Source of the DNA: Herbaspirillum sp. 3R11
Lineage (GTDB): Bacteria > Pseudomonadota > Gammaproteobacteria > Burkholderiales > Burkholderiaceae_D
Assembly (NCBI RefSeq): GCF_004563925.1
Contig: NZ_SPNJ01000001.1
Location: 1,716,908 to 1,780,907 of the forward strand
Direction of reading: 5' to 3'
Length of the DNA: 64,000 nucleotides
In this document: positions 1 through 9,856 of the stretch, piece after piece
Numbering within the stretch: position 1 is the first letter of the stretch
Layout: each line of letters begins with the position of its first letter
Notes under the pieces: generated by a model
Databases searched by the model: none
What the model was told of the DNA's origin: nothing
What the model saw: only the letters and a program-made list of their open reading frames with translations
Program-made: the position numbers and the translations under genes

Positions 1-748
1 CGCCACTGTCGGCGCGCATGCAGCCGACCTGCTCGACACCGTCAAGGCCCGCGGCACACTGAAGGTAGCGCTGGAAGGCAACTATCCACCGTTCAACTTC
101 AAGGATCCGAAGACCAGCGAACTGACCGGCTTTGAAGTCGACGTCGCCAAGCTGCTGGCCGCCAAGCTGGGCCTCAAGCCCGAATTCACCACCACCGAGT
201 GGAGCGGAATCCTGGCGGGTCTGGGCGCCGGCAAGTACGACGTCATCATCAACCAGGTCGGCATCACCGACGAGCGTCAGAAGGCGTTCGACTTTTCCGA
301 TCCGTACACCCTGTCGAGCGCGCAGCTGATCGTGCGCAAGGACGAGAAGCGCGAATTCAAGAGCCTGGAAGACCTCAAGGGCAAGAAGCTCGGCCTGGGT
401 CAGGGCACCAACTTCGAACAGAAGGCCAAGGCCGTTCCCGGCATCGAGGTCAAGACTTACCCAGGCTCGCCTGAATACCTGTCCGACCTGGCCAGCGGCC
501 GCATCGATGCAGCGCTGAACGACAGCCTGCTGGTCGGTTACCTGCTGAAGTCGTCGAACCTGCCGCTCAAGGGCGGTTCGCCGATCGGCACCGTTGACAA
601 GATCGGCATTCCGTTCCAGAAGGGCAATCCGCAATTCAAGGCCGCACTGAATAAGGCGCTGGCCGAGATCCTCAAAGACGGCAGCTTCAAGCAGGCGTCG
701 GTCAAGTGGTTCGGCATTGACGTGAGCAAGCCGCCGACCGCACAATAA
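1..748 (+). CDS. Amino acid (cystine-type) ABC transporter substrate-binding protein, 5' end missing
   Basis: The reading frame is already open at base 2, so the start codon and most of the signal peptide lie outside the window. Visible sequence begins just before the mature protein (AHAADLLDTVKARGTLKVAL) and carries the whole type 3 periplasmic binding fold. The lobe-1 pattern YPPFNFKD, then TGFEVDVAKLLA, is followed by NQVGITDERQKAFDFSDPY, typical of the FliY/TcyJ cystine-binding branch. It should capture an amino acid in the periplasm and deliver it to the permease that starts 68 bases downstream. The exact ligand is inferred from family resemblance only. No ATPase gene follows, so it must lie upstream or elsewhere. 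Confidence 0.85.
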   Translation, partial: ATVGAHAADLLDTVKARGTLKVALEGNYPPFNFKDPKTSELTGFEVDVAKLLAAKLGLKPEFTTTEWSGILAGLGAGKYDVIINQVGITDERQKAFDFSDPYTLSSAQLIVRKDEKREFKSLEDLKGKKLGLGQGTNFEQKAKAVPGIEVKTYPGSPEYLSDLASGRIDAALNDSLLVGYLLKSSNLPLKGGSPIGTVDKIGIPFQKGNPQFKAALNKALAEILKDGSFKQASVKWFGIDVSKPPTAQ

Positions 749-816
749 GCTCCTGATTCCTTTTCAAACCGATATCCCCGCACTGTTGCGGGGATATTTT
801 TATTTGCCGACAAAAA

Positions 817-1476
817 ATGGAAATTTGGGATTTGCTGCGCCAGGCCGCGCCGATCATGCTCAGGGGTACCGGCTATACGCTGCTGTTCGCCTTGTCCTCA
901 ATGCTGGGCGGACTGGTGCTCGGCTTTGCCCTCGCAGTGGCGCGTATCGTACCGTGGAAGTTCGTGCACTGGCCGGCCGCCGTCTATGTCAGCCTGATGC
1001 GCGGCACGCCGCTGCTGGTGCAGATCTTCGTGGTCTATTACGGCTTACCCAGCGTCGGCATCGAATTCTCGCCGCTCATGGCGGGCGTACTGACGCTGAG
1101 CCTGAACGCGGGTGCGTATCTGTCCGAGAGCCTGCGCGGCGCCATCCTCGGCGTCACCCGCGGCCAATGGAGCGCCAGCTACAGCCTCGGTCTGACTTAT
1201 CCGCAAACGCTGCGCTACGTCGTGGTGCCACAGGCGATCCGCATCGCCGTGCCGTCGATGAGCAATACCTTGATCAGCCTGATCAAGGACAGTTCGCTGG
1301 TGTCGGTCATCACCGTCACCGAGCTGATGCTGTCGACCAAGGAAATCATCGCCGTGACCTTCCGGCCGCTGCCTTTGTACATTGCGGCGGCGATGGTGTA
1401 CTGGCTCCTGAGCATCTGCTTTGAGGCCTTGCAACATCGGCTGGAGAAAAAACTGGAGCGCGCGCATCAGGCCTGA
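817..1476 (+). CDS. Amino acid (cystine-type) ABC transporter permease
   Basis: A 219-residue polar amino acid permease of the HisM/GlnP/TcyL type. Several hydrophobic helices are visible, beginning with GTGYTLLFALSSMLGGLVLG. The region ESLRGAILGVTRGQW followed by VVVPQAIRIAVPSMSN is the EAA loop that contacts the ATPase. It forms the inner-membrane channel for the binding protein encoded just upstream and is probably in the same transcript. The nearest relatives I recognise are cystine permeases, with RGTPLLVQIFVVYYGLP near the middle. A perfect hairpin terminator follows 27 bases after the stop. Confidence 0.88.
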   Translation: MEIWDLLRQAAPIMLRGTGYTLLFALSSMLGGLVLGFALAVARIVPWKFVHWPAAVYVSLMRGTPLLVQIFVVYYGLPSVGIEFSPLMAGVLTLSLNAGAYLSESLRGAILGVTRGQWSASYSLGLTYPQTLRYVVVPQAIRIAVPSMSNTLISLIKDSSLVSVITVTELMLSTKEIIAVTFRPLPLYIAAAMVYWLLSICFEALQHRLEKKLERAHQA

Positions 1477-1503
1477 TCCTGCCTCTTCAATGCTTCGCCC
1501 ATG

Positions 1504-1553
1504 AAAGACAACAAAAAGCCCGGACTGAACAGCCCGGGCTTTTTGTTGTCTTT
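1504..1553. terminator. Bidirectional intrinsic terminator, 20-bp perfect stem
   Basis: Bases 1504-1523 are the exact reverse complement of 1534-1553, with a 10-base loop. The stem starts AAAGACAACAAAAAGCCCGG, so both strands carry a T-rich tract after a GC core. It lies between the ABC permease (plus) and the small exported protein (minus), whose stops face each other, and can terminate both. Confidence 0.9.
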
Positions 1554-1576
1554 CCTGCGGTGTTGTCAGCGCTTGA

Positions 1577-1861
1577 TCAGCGTTTGACGCGGTAGATATC
1601 CTGTCCTGCTTCATCAATCTGGCGCCGCAGTTCGCGCCGTTCATCCGGGCTCAGTTTGCCGCGGCGCTGGTTGGCGTCCTGCTCCTGCTGTTGCGGTCGA
1701 TTGCCGCCGTTGCCGAAATTATTGCCGCCCTGGTGACGCAGATCGGTCGGTTGCACCGGTCCGCCGCGCGAGCCTTCCGGAGGGCGCGCATGCGCGCCGG
1801 CAGCGCTCAGCGCGAGCACGACTGCAACAATACCTATCCTCTTAGTTACGGCAATATTCAT
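1577..1861 (-). CDS. Small exported protein with C-terminal basic/acidic helix, function unknown
   Basis: A protein of about 94 residues from the start MNIAVTKRIG. An in-frame ATG 16 codons upstream would disturb the signal peptide and is not preferred. The N-terminus is a clear Sec signal (IGIVAVVLALSAAGAHA), followed by a Gly/Asn/Gln-rich linker (GGNNFGNGGNRPQQQEQ) and a charged helix LSPDERRELRRQIDEAGQDI ending at YRVKR. This closing motif recurs, as I recall, in small Burkholderiales periplasmic proteins with no assigned role. It is convergent with the ABC permease and divergent from ompR, with no obvious partner. No catalytic residues can be seen. Confidence 0.6.
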   Translation of the reverse strand: MNIAVTKRIGIVAVVLALSAAGAHARPPEGSRGGPVQPTDLRHQGGNNFGNGGNRPQQQEQDANQRRGKLSPDERRELRRQIDEAGQDIYRVKR

Positions 1862-1963
1862 AGCGGCATTTTTCCACATTTTCAAGCCATCGACAAAGTG
1901 CTTCATCAATGTAGCCAGTGTAGGTTGCCCAGCCGGATGGTATAAGATGATTAAGGTAAGGTA

Positions 1964-1994
1964 TGTAACAGTTTGTAATCTTTGGCCTGTTACA
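1964..1994. promoter_or_regulatory. Putative OmpR binding region upstream of ompR
   Basis: Two direct half-sites, TGTAAC (1964-1969) and TGTAAT (1974-1979), are spaced exactly 10 bp apart, followed by an inverted half-site TGTTACA (1988-1994). Tandem half-sites with a 10-bp period resembling GTAAC/GTTAC are the known OmpR mode of binding. The cluster ends 36 bases before the ompR start, which suggests autoregulation. The 15-mer GTAACAGTTTGTAAT recurs in reverse orientation at 24281-24295. Confidence 0.55.
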
Positions 1995-2030
1995 TATTGC
2001 CGATCGCCGCGAAGACGCTACCATAACGCC

Positions 2031-2786
2031 ATGAATACGACCAACACAAGCACGACAGCTACTCCGGCCCACCAATCGAAAATCCTGGTGGTGGATGACG
2101 ACATCCGTTTGCGCGACCTTCTGCGCCGTTACCTGACCGAGCAAGGCTTCAACGTCGTCACGGCGGAAAACGCCCAGGCGATGAACAAGCTGTGGATCCG
2201 CGAGCGTTACGACCTGCTCGTACTGGATCTGATGCTGCCCGGCGAAGATGGCCTCGCCATCTGCCGTCGCCTGCGCGGCGCCGGCGACCAGACACCGATC
2301 ATCATGCTGACCGCCAAGGGCGAAGATGTGGATCGCATCATCGGCCTCGAAATGGGCGCCGACGATTACCTGCCCAAGCCATTCAATCCGCGCGAGCTGG
2401 TAGCGCGCATCAATGCGGTCCTGCGCCGCAAGGGTCCGGACGAATTGCCGGGCGCGCCTTCGGAATCGCCGGAGTCGTTCGAGTTCGGTGAATTCGTGCT
2501 TGATCTCGGCACCCGCACCTTGAAGAAAAAAGGCGAGACCGTGCCGCTGACCACCGGTGAATTCTCGGTGCTGAAGGTGTTCGCACGCAATGCGCGCCAG
2601 CCGCTGTCACGCGAGAAGCTGATGGAAATGGCGCGCGGCCGTGAATATGAAGTATTTGACCGCAGCCTCGACGTGCAGATCTCGCGCCTGCGCAAACTGA
2701 TCGAACCCGACCCGGCCAATCCGCTTTACATCCAGACCGTGTGGGGCCTCGGCTACGTCTTCATCCCCGAGGGCAAGCCGCGCTGA
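2031..2786 (+). CDS. ompR: OmpR-family response regulator
   Basis: 251 residues. The receiver domain (about 16-130) shows the acidic pocket VVDDD at 20-24, the phospho-acceptor Asp66 in LVLDLMLPGEDG and the conserved lysine in DDYLPKPFNP. The winged-helix DNA-binding domain follows, with LTTGEFSVLKVFARN and the closing YIQTVWGLGYVFIP. The start at 2031 places the receiver about 15 residues in. An ATG 28 codons upstream adds a basic stretch unlike the family and overlaps the regulatory sites. It couples to the kinase by a TGATG overlap. It most likely regulates osmotic/envelope genes, as OmpR does elsewhere, and its own promoter carries OmpR-like half-sites. Confidence 0.93.
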   Translation: MNTTNTSTTATPAHQSKILVVDDDIRLRDLLRRYLTEQGFNVVTAENAQAMNKLWIRERYDLLVLDLMLPGEDGLAICRRLRGAGDQTPIIMLTAKGEDVDRIIGLEMGADDYLPKPFNPRELVARINAVLRRKGPDELPGAPSESPESFEFGEFVLDLGTRTLKKKGETVPLTTGEFSVLKVFARNARQPLSREKLMEMARGREYEVFDRSLDVQISRLRKLIEPDPANPLYIQTVWGLGYVFIPEGKPR

Positions 2787-4195
2787 TGCGCCTACCCAAT
2801 CCGGCCACCGGCATTCACAACATGAGCTATCAAGCGCGCCAACGATGGTTCAGCAACGGTCTGTTCTGGCGCACCTTCTTTTTGCTGACTTTCCTGATCA
2901 CCGCCAGCATGGTGGCGTGGGTGGCCAGTTTCCGCATGGTCGAACGTGGTCCGCGCGCCGAACAGCTCGCGGCGCAGATCGTCTCCGTCGTCACTATCAC
3001 GCGCGCCGCCCTCACCCATTCGGCGCCCGAAATGCGCCGCGAATTGCTGTTCGACCTGGCCAGCAACGAAGGCATCCGCATCTATCCGCTCGAAAAAACC
3101 GACAAGATTGCGCCGCCCGACGATTCGCCGGTGTTGCCGGAGCTGGAGTTCTACGTCAAGCAGGCGATGGGTGACGACACCCAGTTTGCGTCGGGGGTCA
3201 ACGACGTCGACGGCTTCTGGATCAGTTTCAAGATTGACGAGGACGCCTATTGGCTCATGCTCGACCGGGGCCGGCTTGATCGCACCTCGAGCCTGCAATG
3301 GCTGGGCTGGGGCTCGATTGCGCTGGTGCTGTCGCTGATCGGCGCAGTCTTCATCTCAACCCTGATCAACCAGCCGCTGGCACGCCTGACCGCTGCTGCA
3401 CGCGCCATCGCCAAGGGCAAGCAACCCGATCCGCTGCCGGAATCGGGACCGACTGAAATCCGCGAAGCCAATCTCAGCTTCAATCAGATGGTGGCCGATC
3501 TGGATCGCATCGAATCCGACCGCGCCGTCATTTTGGCCGGCATTTCTCACGATCTGCGCACGCCGCTGGCACGCATGCAGCTGGAAGTCGAAATGGCCAG
3601 GTTGTCCGACGAAGCGCGCGACGGCATGCATTCCGATCTGGCCCAGATGGACGCCATCATCGGCCAGTTCCTCGACTACGCCAAACCATTCGACAGCAGC
3701 AGTTTCATGCCCGTGGATTTGTCGGGACTGCTGGAAGACGCCGCCAACAACTCCAAGCGCCTGAGCGACGTCATGGTCAGCACCGCGATCTCGCCCGACG
3801 TCGACGTCATGGGCAACACGGTCGAGCTCGAACGCATCATCAGCAACCTCATCGAAAACGCGCGCCGCTACGGCAAGACCGACGGCACCGAGGTCGCCAA
3901 TATCGACATCCTGTGCAAGATCGAAGACCGCCACGTCAAGGTCGAAATTTCCGACCATGGCCCAGGCGCACCGGAGAGCGAACTGGAGCACCTGCTGCGC
4001 CCCTTCACGCGACTCGACACCGCGCGCGGCCAGGCCAACGGATCCGGACTTGGGCTGGCGATCGTCAACCGTATCGTGATCCGCCACAACGGCAAGCTGG
4101 CCCTGCGCAATCGCGACGGCGGCGGCCTCGTGGTGCAAATGATGTTCCCGACTGTTCCGGTTCGCGGCGGCAATCCGCGCAAGCAGGCGACCTAG
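2786..4195 (+). CDS. envZ: EnvZ-type sensor histidine kinase
   Basis: 469 residues. The start ATG overlaps the ompR stop (TGATG), indicating translational coupling; MSYQARQRW 12 codons later is an alternative start. Transmembrane helix 1 is LFWRTFFLLTFLITASMVAW. A periplasmic sensor region of roughly 130 residues follows, then helix 2 (WGSIALVLSLIGAVFISTLI) and a HAMP linker. The dimerisation domain carries the phospho-His at residue 255 in AGISHDLRTPLARM, the typical EnvZ H-box. The catalytic domain has the N-box LIENARRYG and G-boxes DHGPGAP and GSGLGLAIVNRI. It should phosphorylate and dephosphorylate the OmpR protein encoded immediately before it. Confidence 0.93.
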   Translation: MRLPNPATGIHNMSYQARQRWFSNGLFWRTFFLLTFLITASMVAWVASFRMVERGPRAEQLAAQIVSVVTITRAALTHSAPEMRRELLFDLASNEGIRIYPLEKTDKIAPPDDSPVLPELEFYVKQAMGDDTQFASGVNDVDGFWISFKIDEDAYWLMLDRGRLDRTSSLQWLGWGSIALVLSLIGAVFISTLINQPLARLTAAARAIAKGKQPDPLPESGPTEIREANLSFNQMVADLDRIESDRAVILAGISHDLRTPLARMQLEVEMARLSDEARDGMHSDLAQMDAIIGQFLDYAKPFDSSSFMPVDLSGLLEDAANNSKRLSDVMVSTAISPDVDVMGNTVELERIISNLIENARRYGKTDGTEVANIDILCKIEDRHVKVEISDHGPGAPESELEHLLRPFTRLDTARGQANGSGLGLAIVNRIVIRHNGKLALRNRDGGGLVVQMMFPTVPVRGGNPRKQAT

Positions 4196-4197
4196 CC

Positions 4198-4749
4198 GTG
4201 GCGCTGTTGCGCACGGCGCTCGTCGCTACGCTCGGTGTTGCTCTTGCGAGCGCCGTATCGGCACAAACCCGCGTTGATCGCACGCTCAGCGTTCCGGCTA
4301 CCGGCGCCCCTGCCATCGTCTCGCCGCATGCCGCCGCCGTGACGCCGCCACCGCAAAGCACAGCGCCAGCACCTCCAGTTCCACGCGGACCCAGCGGGTC
4401 TTACGCCGCCGATGCAATGGGTGCCACCATCCTGGCAAAAAATGCGGATTACGAGACCACCTTTTCCATCGGCACGCCGGTGCCTCCGGGCGCATCGATC
4501 AGCAATGTGTCATGGAGATACGGCTTGTCGGAAAAGCCCGTGGGATTTGAAGCAGTGCTGTGCTGGAACAACCGCCAGCGCTGCTGGAACGTGACCAACA
4601 ACGCCAGCGGCAGCACCGGCGCATTCAACGGCAAGGACGCCGCGCAGCCATTCACGCTGCACTACCGTGTCAAGGGCGGCGGCCAGCTCGGGCCGCCGGC
4701 GCGCGGCGAAATGAATCAGGTGATTGTCACCTACCAGCTGCCGGGCTGA
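4198..4749 (+). CDS. FlhE-like exported protein
   Basis: 183 residues from a GTG start two bases after the envZ stop. The N-terminus is a signal peptide (VALLRTALVATLGVALASAV, cleavage near SAQ), followed by a Pro/Ala-rich linker. The folded part (about 85-183) contains VSWRYGL, EAVLCWNNRQRC, SGSTGAFNGKDA and a closing QVIVTYQLPG. I recognise this as the pattern of the periplasmic flagellar chaperone-like protein FlhE. The two cysteines in LCWNNRQRC are as in FlhE. No other flagellar gene is nearby. The tight spacing suggests co-transcription with ompR-envZ. Assignment is by motif order only. Confidence 0.6.
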   Translation: MALLRTALVATLGVALASAVSAQTRVDRTLSVPATGAPAIVSPHAAAVTPPPQSTAPAPPVPRGPSGSYAADAMGATILAKNADYETTFSIGTPVPPGASISNVSWRYGLSEKPVGFEAVLCWNNRQRCWNVTNNASGSTGAFNGKDAAQPFTLHYRVKGGGQLGPPARGEMNQVIVTYQLPG

Positions 4750-4767
4750 GCCCGCGCTTCGACACCA

Positions 4768-6144
<1,377 letters not shown>

Positions 6145-6155
6145 ATCGCTTCTTC

Positions 6156-7244
6156 TCAGTTCTTCTCTAGCACGGTGACGCGCGGCGCCAATGCACACAT
6201 CAATTCATAGCCGATCGTACCCGCTGCAAACGCAACCTCGTCGATCGGAAGTTCTTCGCCCCACAGCACCACGCGGCTGCCCACGCCGGCGCCTGGGATA
6301 TGGCTCAGGTCCACCGTCAGCATGTCCATCGATACGCGTCCGATGGTGCCGGTGCGCACGCCGTCGACGATCACCGGCGTGTTGTTGGGCGCATGGCGCG
6401 GATAGCCGTCGGCGTAACCGCAGGCGACGATGCCGATCTTCATGGCCTTGTCGGCGACGAAACGGCTGCCGTAGCCGACCGCGTCGCCGGGACCGATATC
6501 CTGCACACCGATGATCTTGCTCTCCAGCGTCATGGCGGCGCGCAAGCCGAATTCTTTGGCGGTGCCGCCGCCCGGTGTGCCGCCGTACAGCATCACGCCG
6601 GCGCGCACCCATTCATAGGCCAGGTCGGCATGCATCAGGTCAGCCGCCGAATTGGCCGCGCTATGCGCTCCCGCCAGCCCTGCGGTGGCAGCATTGAAGC
6701 GCTTGACCTGCTCGGCCAGCGGCAGGTCGGGATTGGCCGGATCGTCGGCATTGGCGAAATGGGTGATCATGGTGATGCTGCGCACGCAAGCCAGCTTCTG
6801 CAGCCGCTCGTATGCGGCACGATAAGCCTCGGGCTTGAAGCCGAGGCGGTTCATGCCGCTGTTCATCTTGAGGTGGACGTCAAACTGCGCTGCCTGTGCA
6901 TCAAGGCCGGCAGCTTCCAGCAAGGCGATCTGTTCGTCGCAATGCACCGCGAACTGCAGGCCGTGCTGCGCCAGCACCAGGATGTCGTCGGCATCGAAAA
7001 AACCTTCCAGCAGCAGGATGGGCTTGTTCCAACCGAGCTCACGCAGTTGCACGGCATAATTGACCTCAATCAGCGCCAAGCCGTCGGCGTCGGCAAACGC
7101 CCGCACCGCGCGTCCCAGACCATGCCCGTATGCCTGCGCTTTGACTACGGCCCAGGCCTTGGCATGCGGCGCACGTGATTTGGCAACGGCGAGATTATGT
7201 TGTAGTGCAGAAATATCAATAGTGGCGACGATTGGTCTTGGCAT
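6156..7244 (-). CDS. alr: Alanine racemase, PLP-dependent
   Basis: 362 residues, normal family length. The PLP lysine is K35 in AVVKAQAYGHG; the usual motif is VVKANAYGHG, so one asparagine is replaced by glutamine. The second catalytic residue is the tyrosine in VGYGSRFVA, and the phosphate-binding region ACGYADGYPR follows. It interconverts L- and D-alanine in the cytoplasm for peptidoglycan. Directly upstream of radA on the same strand. Nothing suggests a second, catabolic racemase (dadX) context, such as a neighbouring dadA. Confidence 0.95.
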   Translation of the reverse strand: MPRPIVATIDISALQHNLAVAKSRAPHAKAWAVVKAQAYGHGLGRAVRAFADADGLALIEVNYAVQLRELGWNKPILLLEGFFDADDILVLAQHGLQFAVHCDEQIALLEAAGLDAQAAQFDVHLKMNSGMNRLGFKPEAYRAAYERLQKLACVRSITMITHFANADDPANPDLPLAEQVKRFNAATAGLAGAHSAANSAADLMHADLAYEWVRAGVMLYGGTPGGGTAKEFGLRAAMTLESKIIGVQDIGPGDAVGYGSRFVADKAMKIGIVACGYADGYPRHAPNNTPVIVDGVRTGTIGRVSMDMLTVDLSHIPGAGVGSRVVLWGEELPIDEVAFAAGTIGYELMCALAPRVTVLEKN

Positions 7245-7512
7245 AAGCGCTCATGGAATACTGGAAACGAAATACTGAACTGAAAGCCGGGAAAGCAGAT
7301 GAAAACGAGGATAAAACGCCGGGAACCGGGCCAAATCCCCTGCTTCGGGAACAAGCTGCCATTTTACCGGACCAACTTGTTTCGAAGAAGCGGGAAAGAC
7401 GTCGGTCCAAACGAGTCGACCGCTTATTTCTACCCATCATACTTATCACTGGCATGTCATCTTTTCATGGTATAAAGCAAGCCGGAGATAATTTGTCACA
7501 TCTTGGATACGG

Positions 7513-8781
7513 ATGAATCGCGGCTTTTACACCATCATGGCGGCGCAGTTTTTTTCGTCGCTTGCCGATAATGCACTGCTGATCGCAGCTATTGCACTCC
7601 TCTCGGAGATGCACTCTCCGGCATGGATGACGCCGCTGTTGAAATTATTCTTCGTGCTCTCATACGTGCTGCTGGCGGCGTTCGTCGGCGCCTTCGCAGA
7701 TGCGTTCCCCAAGGGCAAGGTGATGTTCATCACCAACCTGATCAAAGTGGTCGGTTGCGCCCTCATGTTCTTTACCGTACATCCCTTGATCGCCTATGCC
7801 GTGGTCGGCTTCGGCGCTGCGGCGTATTCGCCGGCCAAATACGGCATCCTGACCGAACTGCTTCCGCCCGAAAAGCTCGTGGCCGCCAATGGCTGGATCG
7901 AAGGACTGACGGTCGGCTCCATCATCTTCGGCACGGTATTGGGCGGTGCACTGGTCAATCCGCATATTGCCTCGGCCTTGCTGGCCTTCGATTTCCCGGT
8001 GTTCGACTTCGGCATCAACACCCCTACCGAAGCCGCACTCTGCATCATCACCGTCATCTATATCGTCGCGGCCTTCTTCAACCTCAACATCCCCGACACC
8101 GGCGCCCGTTACGCCCACCAGCAGCACAATCCCATCAAACTGATCGCCGACTTCGGAAACTGCTTCACCACTTTGTGGAAAGACAAGCTCGGCCAGATTT
8201 CGCTGGCGGTCACGACGCTGTTCTGGGGCGCCGGCGCCACGCTGCAATTCATCGTACTGAAATGGGCGGAAAAATCCCTGCATATGGCGCTCGACAAAGC
8301 CGCCATCCTGCAAGGCGTGGTGGCGCTTGGCGTTGCATTGGGAGCAGTCGGCGCAGCGCGCTTCGTGCCGCTCAAGAAGTCCCTGTCGGTCATGCCGCTG
8401 GGCATCATCATGGGCCTGGTCGTGATGGCCATGACCATGGTGACGTCGATCTGGGTCGCTTACCCGCTGCTGATCATCATCGGCGCGTTGTCCGGTTATT
8501 TCGTGGTGCCGATGAACGCGCTGCTGCAACACCGCGGCCATGTGCTGATGAGTGCCGGCCATTCGATCGCCGTACAGAATTTCAATGAAAACCTCTCGGT
8601 GCTGACCATGCTGGTGCTGTACGCGATCATGGTGCGCCTCAATCTCGACGTCAATATCGTGATCCTGATCTTCGGCGTCTTCGTCGCCAGCATCATGTAC
8701 CTGATCATGCGCCGTCACGACGCCAACCAGCGCGAACATGACTCGCTGGCGCTGATCGGCGAACACAAGCACGACGAATAA
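7513..8781 (+). CDS. lplT: Lysophospholipid transporter LplT (MFS)
   Basis: 422 residues of a 12-helix major facilitator. It opens MNRGFYTIMAAQFFSSLADN and contains AYSPAKYGILTELLPPEKLV, both characteristic of LplT. In E. coli LplT flips lysophosphatidylethanolamine inward for re-acylation by Aas; here no aas gene lies beside it, so the partner acyltransferase must be elsewhere. The C-terminus is a short charged cytoplasmic tail (RRHDANQREHDS). A 268-base gap separates it from the divergent alr, and no strong promoter pair was recognised there. Confidence 0.88.
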   Translation: MNRGFYTIMAAQFFSSLADNALLIAAIALLSEMHSPAWMTPLLKLFFVLSYVLLAAFVGAFADAFPKGKVMFITNLIKVVGCALMFFTVHPLIAYAVVGFGAAAYSPAKYGILTELLPPEKLVAANGWIEGLTVGSIIFGTVLGGALVNPHIASALLAFDFPVFDFGINTPTEAALCIITVIYIVAAFFNLNIPDTGARYAHQQHNPIKLIADFGNCFTTLWKDKLGQISLAVTTLFWGAGATLQFIVLKWAEKSLHMALDKAAILQGVVALGVALGAVGAARFVPLKKSLSVMPLGIIMGLVVMAMTMVTSIWVAYPLLIIIGALSGYFVVPMNALLQHRGHVLMSAGHSIAVQNFNENLSVLTMLVLYAIMVRLNLDVNIVILIFGVFVASIMYLIMRRHDANQREHDSLALIGEHKHDE

Positions 8782-8845
8782 AAAGTATGTAAAAAACATA
8801 AAAAAAACCGTACGCTTTTTTCATTGTGCAACTCAAATCATTCCA

Positions 8846-9856
8846 CTAAATCTGCACCACCGCATGCTGTACGCGCTGCGCCGCCTTGCCGCGCCAGTCG
8901 TCCGGCACCAGGAAGCCCCGTCGACGTTCCAGCGCCACGTCACCTTCGACGTCGCACACGGCAATCATGACCGGCGCCAGCGTCTCATTGAACAGCAATT
9001 GCACCGTTTCGAGCAACTGAGCTCGGGACAGGGTTTTCCCCGTTGCGGCCCGCGCCGGCGCCAGCCATTCAAGACGCGGCAGCACCAGATAGCGCTCGCT
9101 GTCGTTGACCTCAAGCGCCGACAATTCGCACCAGAATCCGCGGCAATGCTGCGCTGAAATACCCAGCGCCGCCGGTATCGATGCCGCCTCGGTCGTCTCG
9201 CCATAGAACAGCCAGCCCTTGACCAGAGCCTGCGCACGCGTGACCGGTTGCGGCAGGTATTGCGCTGCCGCCGGATGCGCCGATAGCATCAATTGCTGCT
9301 GCATGATCTTGTCCATCTTGGCACCGAGCGAGTCGGCCAGGTTAGGCCCGACGAACGCGTCGGCCTGCATCTGGTCGCGATGTGCTTCGAGCAGGTAAAA
9401 CTTGGTCGCGAACTCCCAATGCACCACACCCGATCGACCGTCACCATGTGCTTCGTCATGGACAATAAAATCGAACTCGCCGATGGTGTCGTTGGGGCCG
9501 TTGCGCACCTGGACGTTGTGCGCAAGCAGCCGGCCGGTCTGCTGCAGATAGAACGTCAGCAGCTTTTCCGCATAACGCCCGAGGCGTGCAGACGGTTGCG
9601 TATTAATCAGCAGGTACAACTCGCGCGGGTTCTTGTCGAGCGCCTGCAACCACGTGATGTCCATCTCGCTGAGCGTTCCCAACGAAGCGATGCGTCCGTT
9701 CCAGCGCGGCGACTGGGCGTCCAGCAGATCGGGGGCATCCAGCAACCATGCCAGCGCGCGCACGTGCGGATCGCGTAACGACGACCAGCGCCGATGAAAT
9801 TGCTGCTGGCAGGACAAGGACGGTGCGGTCTGCAGATCAGTCTGAGGTGTTGGCAT
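8846..9856 (-). CDS. DUF1853 family protein
   Basis: 336 residues. The block RLGRYAEKLLTFYLQQ, then GEFDFIVHDE and VHWEFATKFYLL, is the signature I associate with DUF1853, a family with a nuclease-like fold and no established function. The acidic residues in GEFDF and the downstream E/K pair are spaced like a PD-(D/E)XK active site, which is an inference. Its start overlaps the end of the uracil-DNA glycosylase gene by 20 bases, making it the last gene of the tsaB-rimI-udg-DUF1853 operon. That location next to a DNA repair enzyme is compatible with a nucleic-acid role. Confidence 0.8.
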   Translation of the reverse strand: MPTPQTDLQTAPSLSCQQQFHRRWSSLRDPHVRALAWLLDAPDLLDAQSPRWNGRIASLGTLSEMDITWLQALDKNPRELYLLINTQPSARLGRYAEKLLTFYLQQTGRLLAHNVQVRNGPNDTIGEFDFIVHDEAHGDGRSGVVHWEFATKFYLLEAHRDQMQADAFVGPNLADSLGAKMDKIMQQQLMLSAHPAAAQYLPQPVTRAQALVKGWLFYGETTEAASIPAALGISAQHCRGFWCELSALEVNDSERYLVLPRLEWLAPARAATGKTLSRAQLLETVQLLFNETLAPVMIAVCDVEGDVALERRRGFLVPDDWRGKAAQRVQHAVVQI

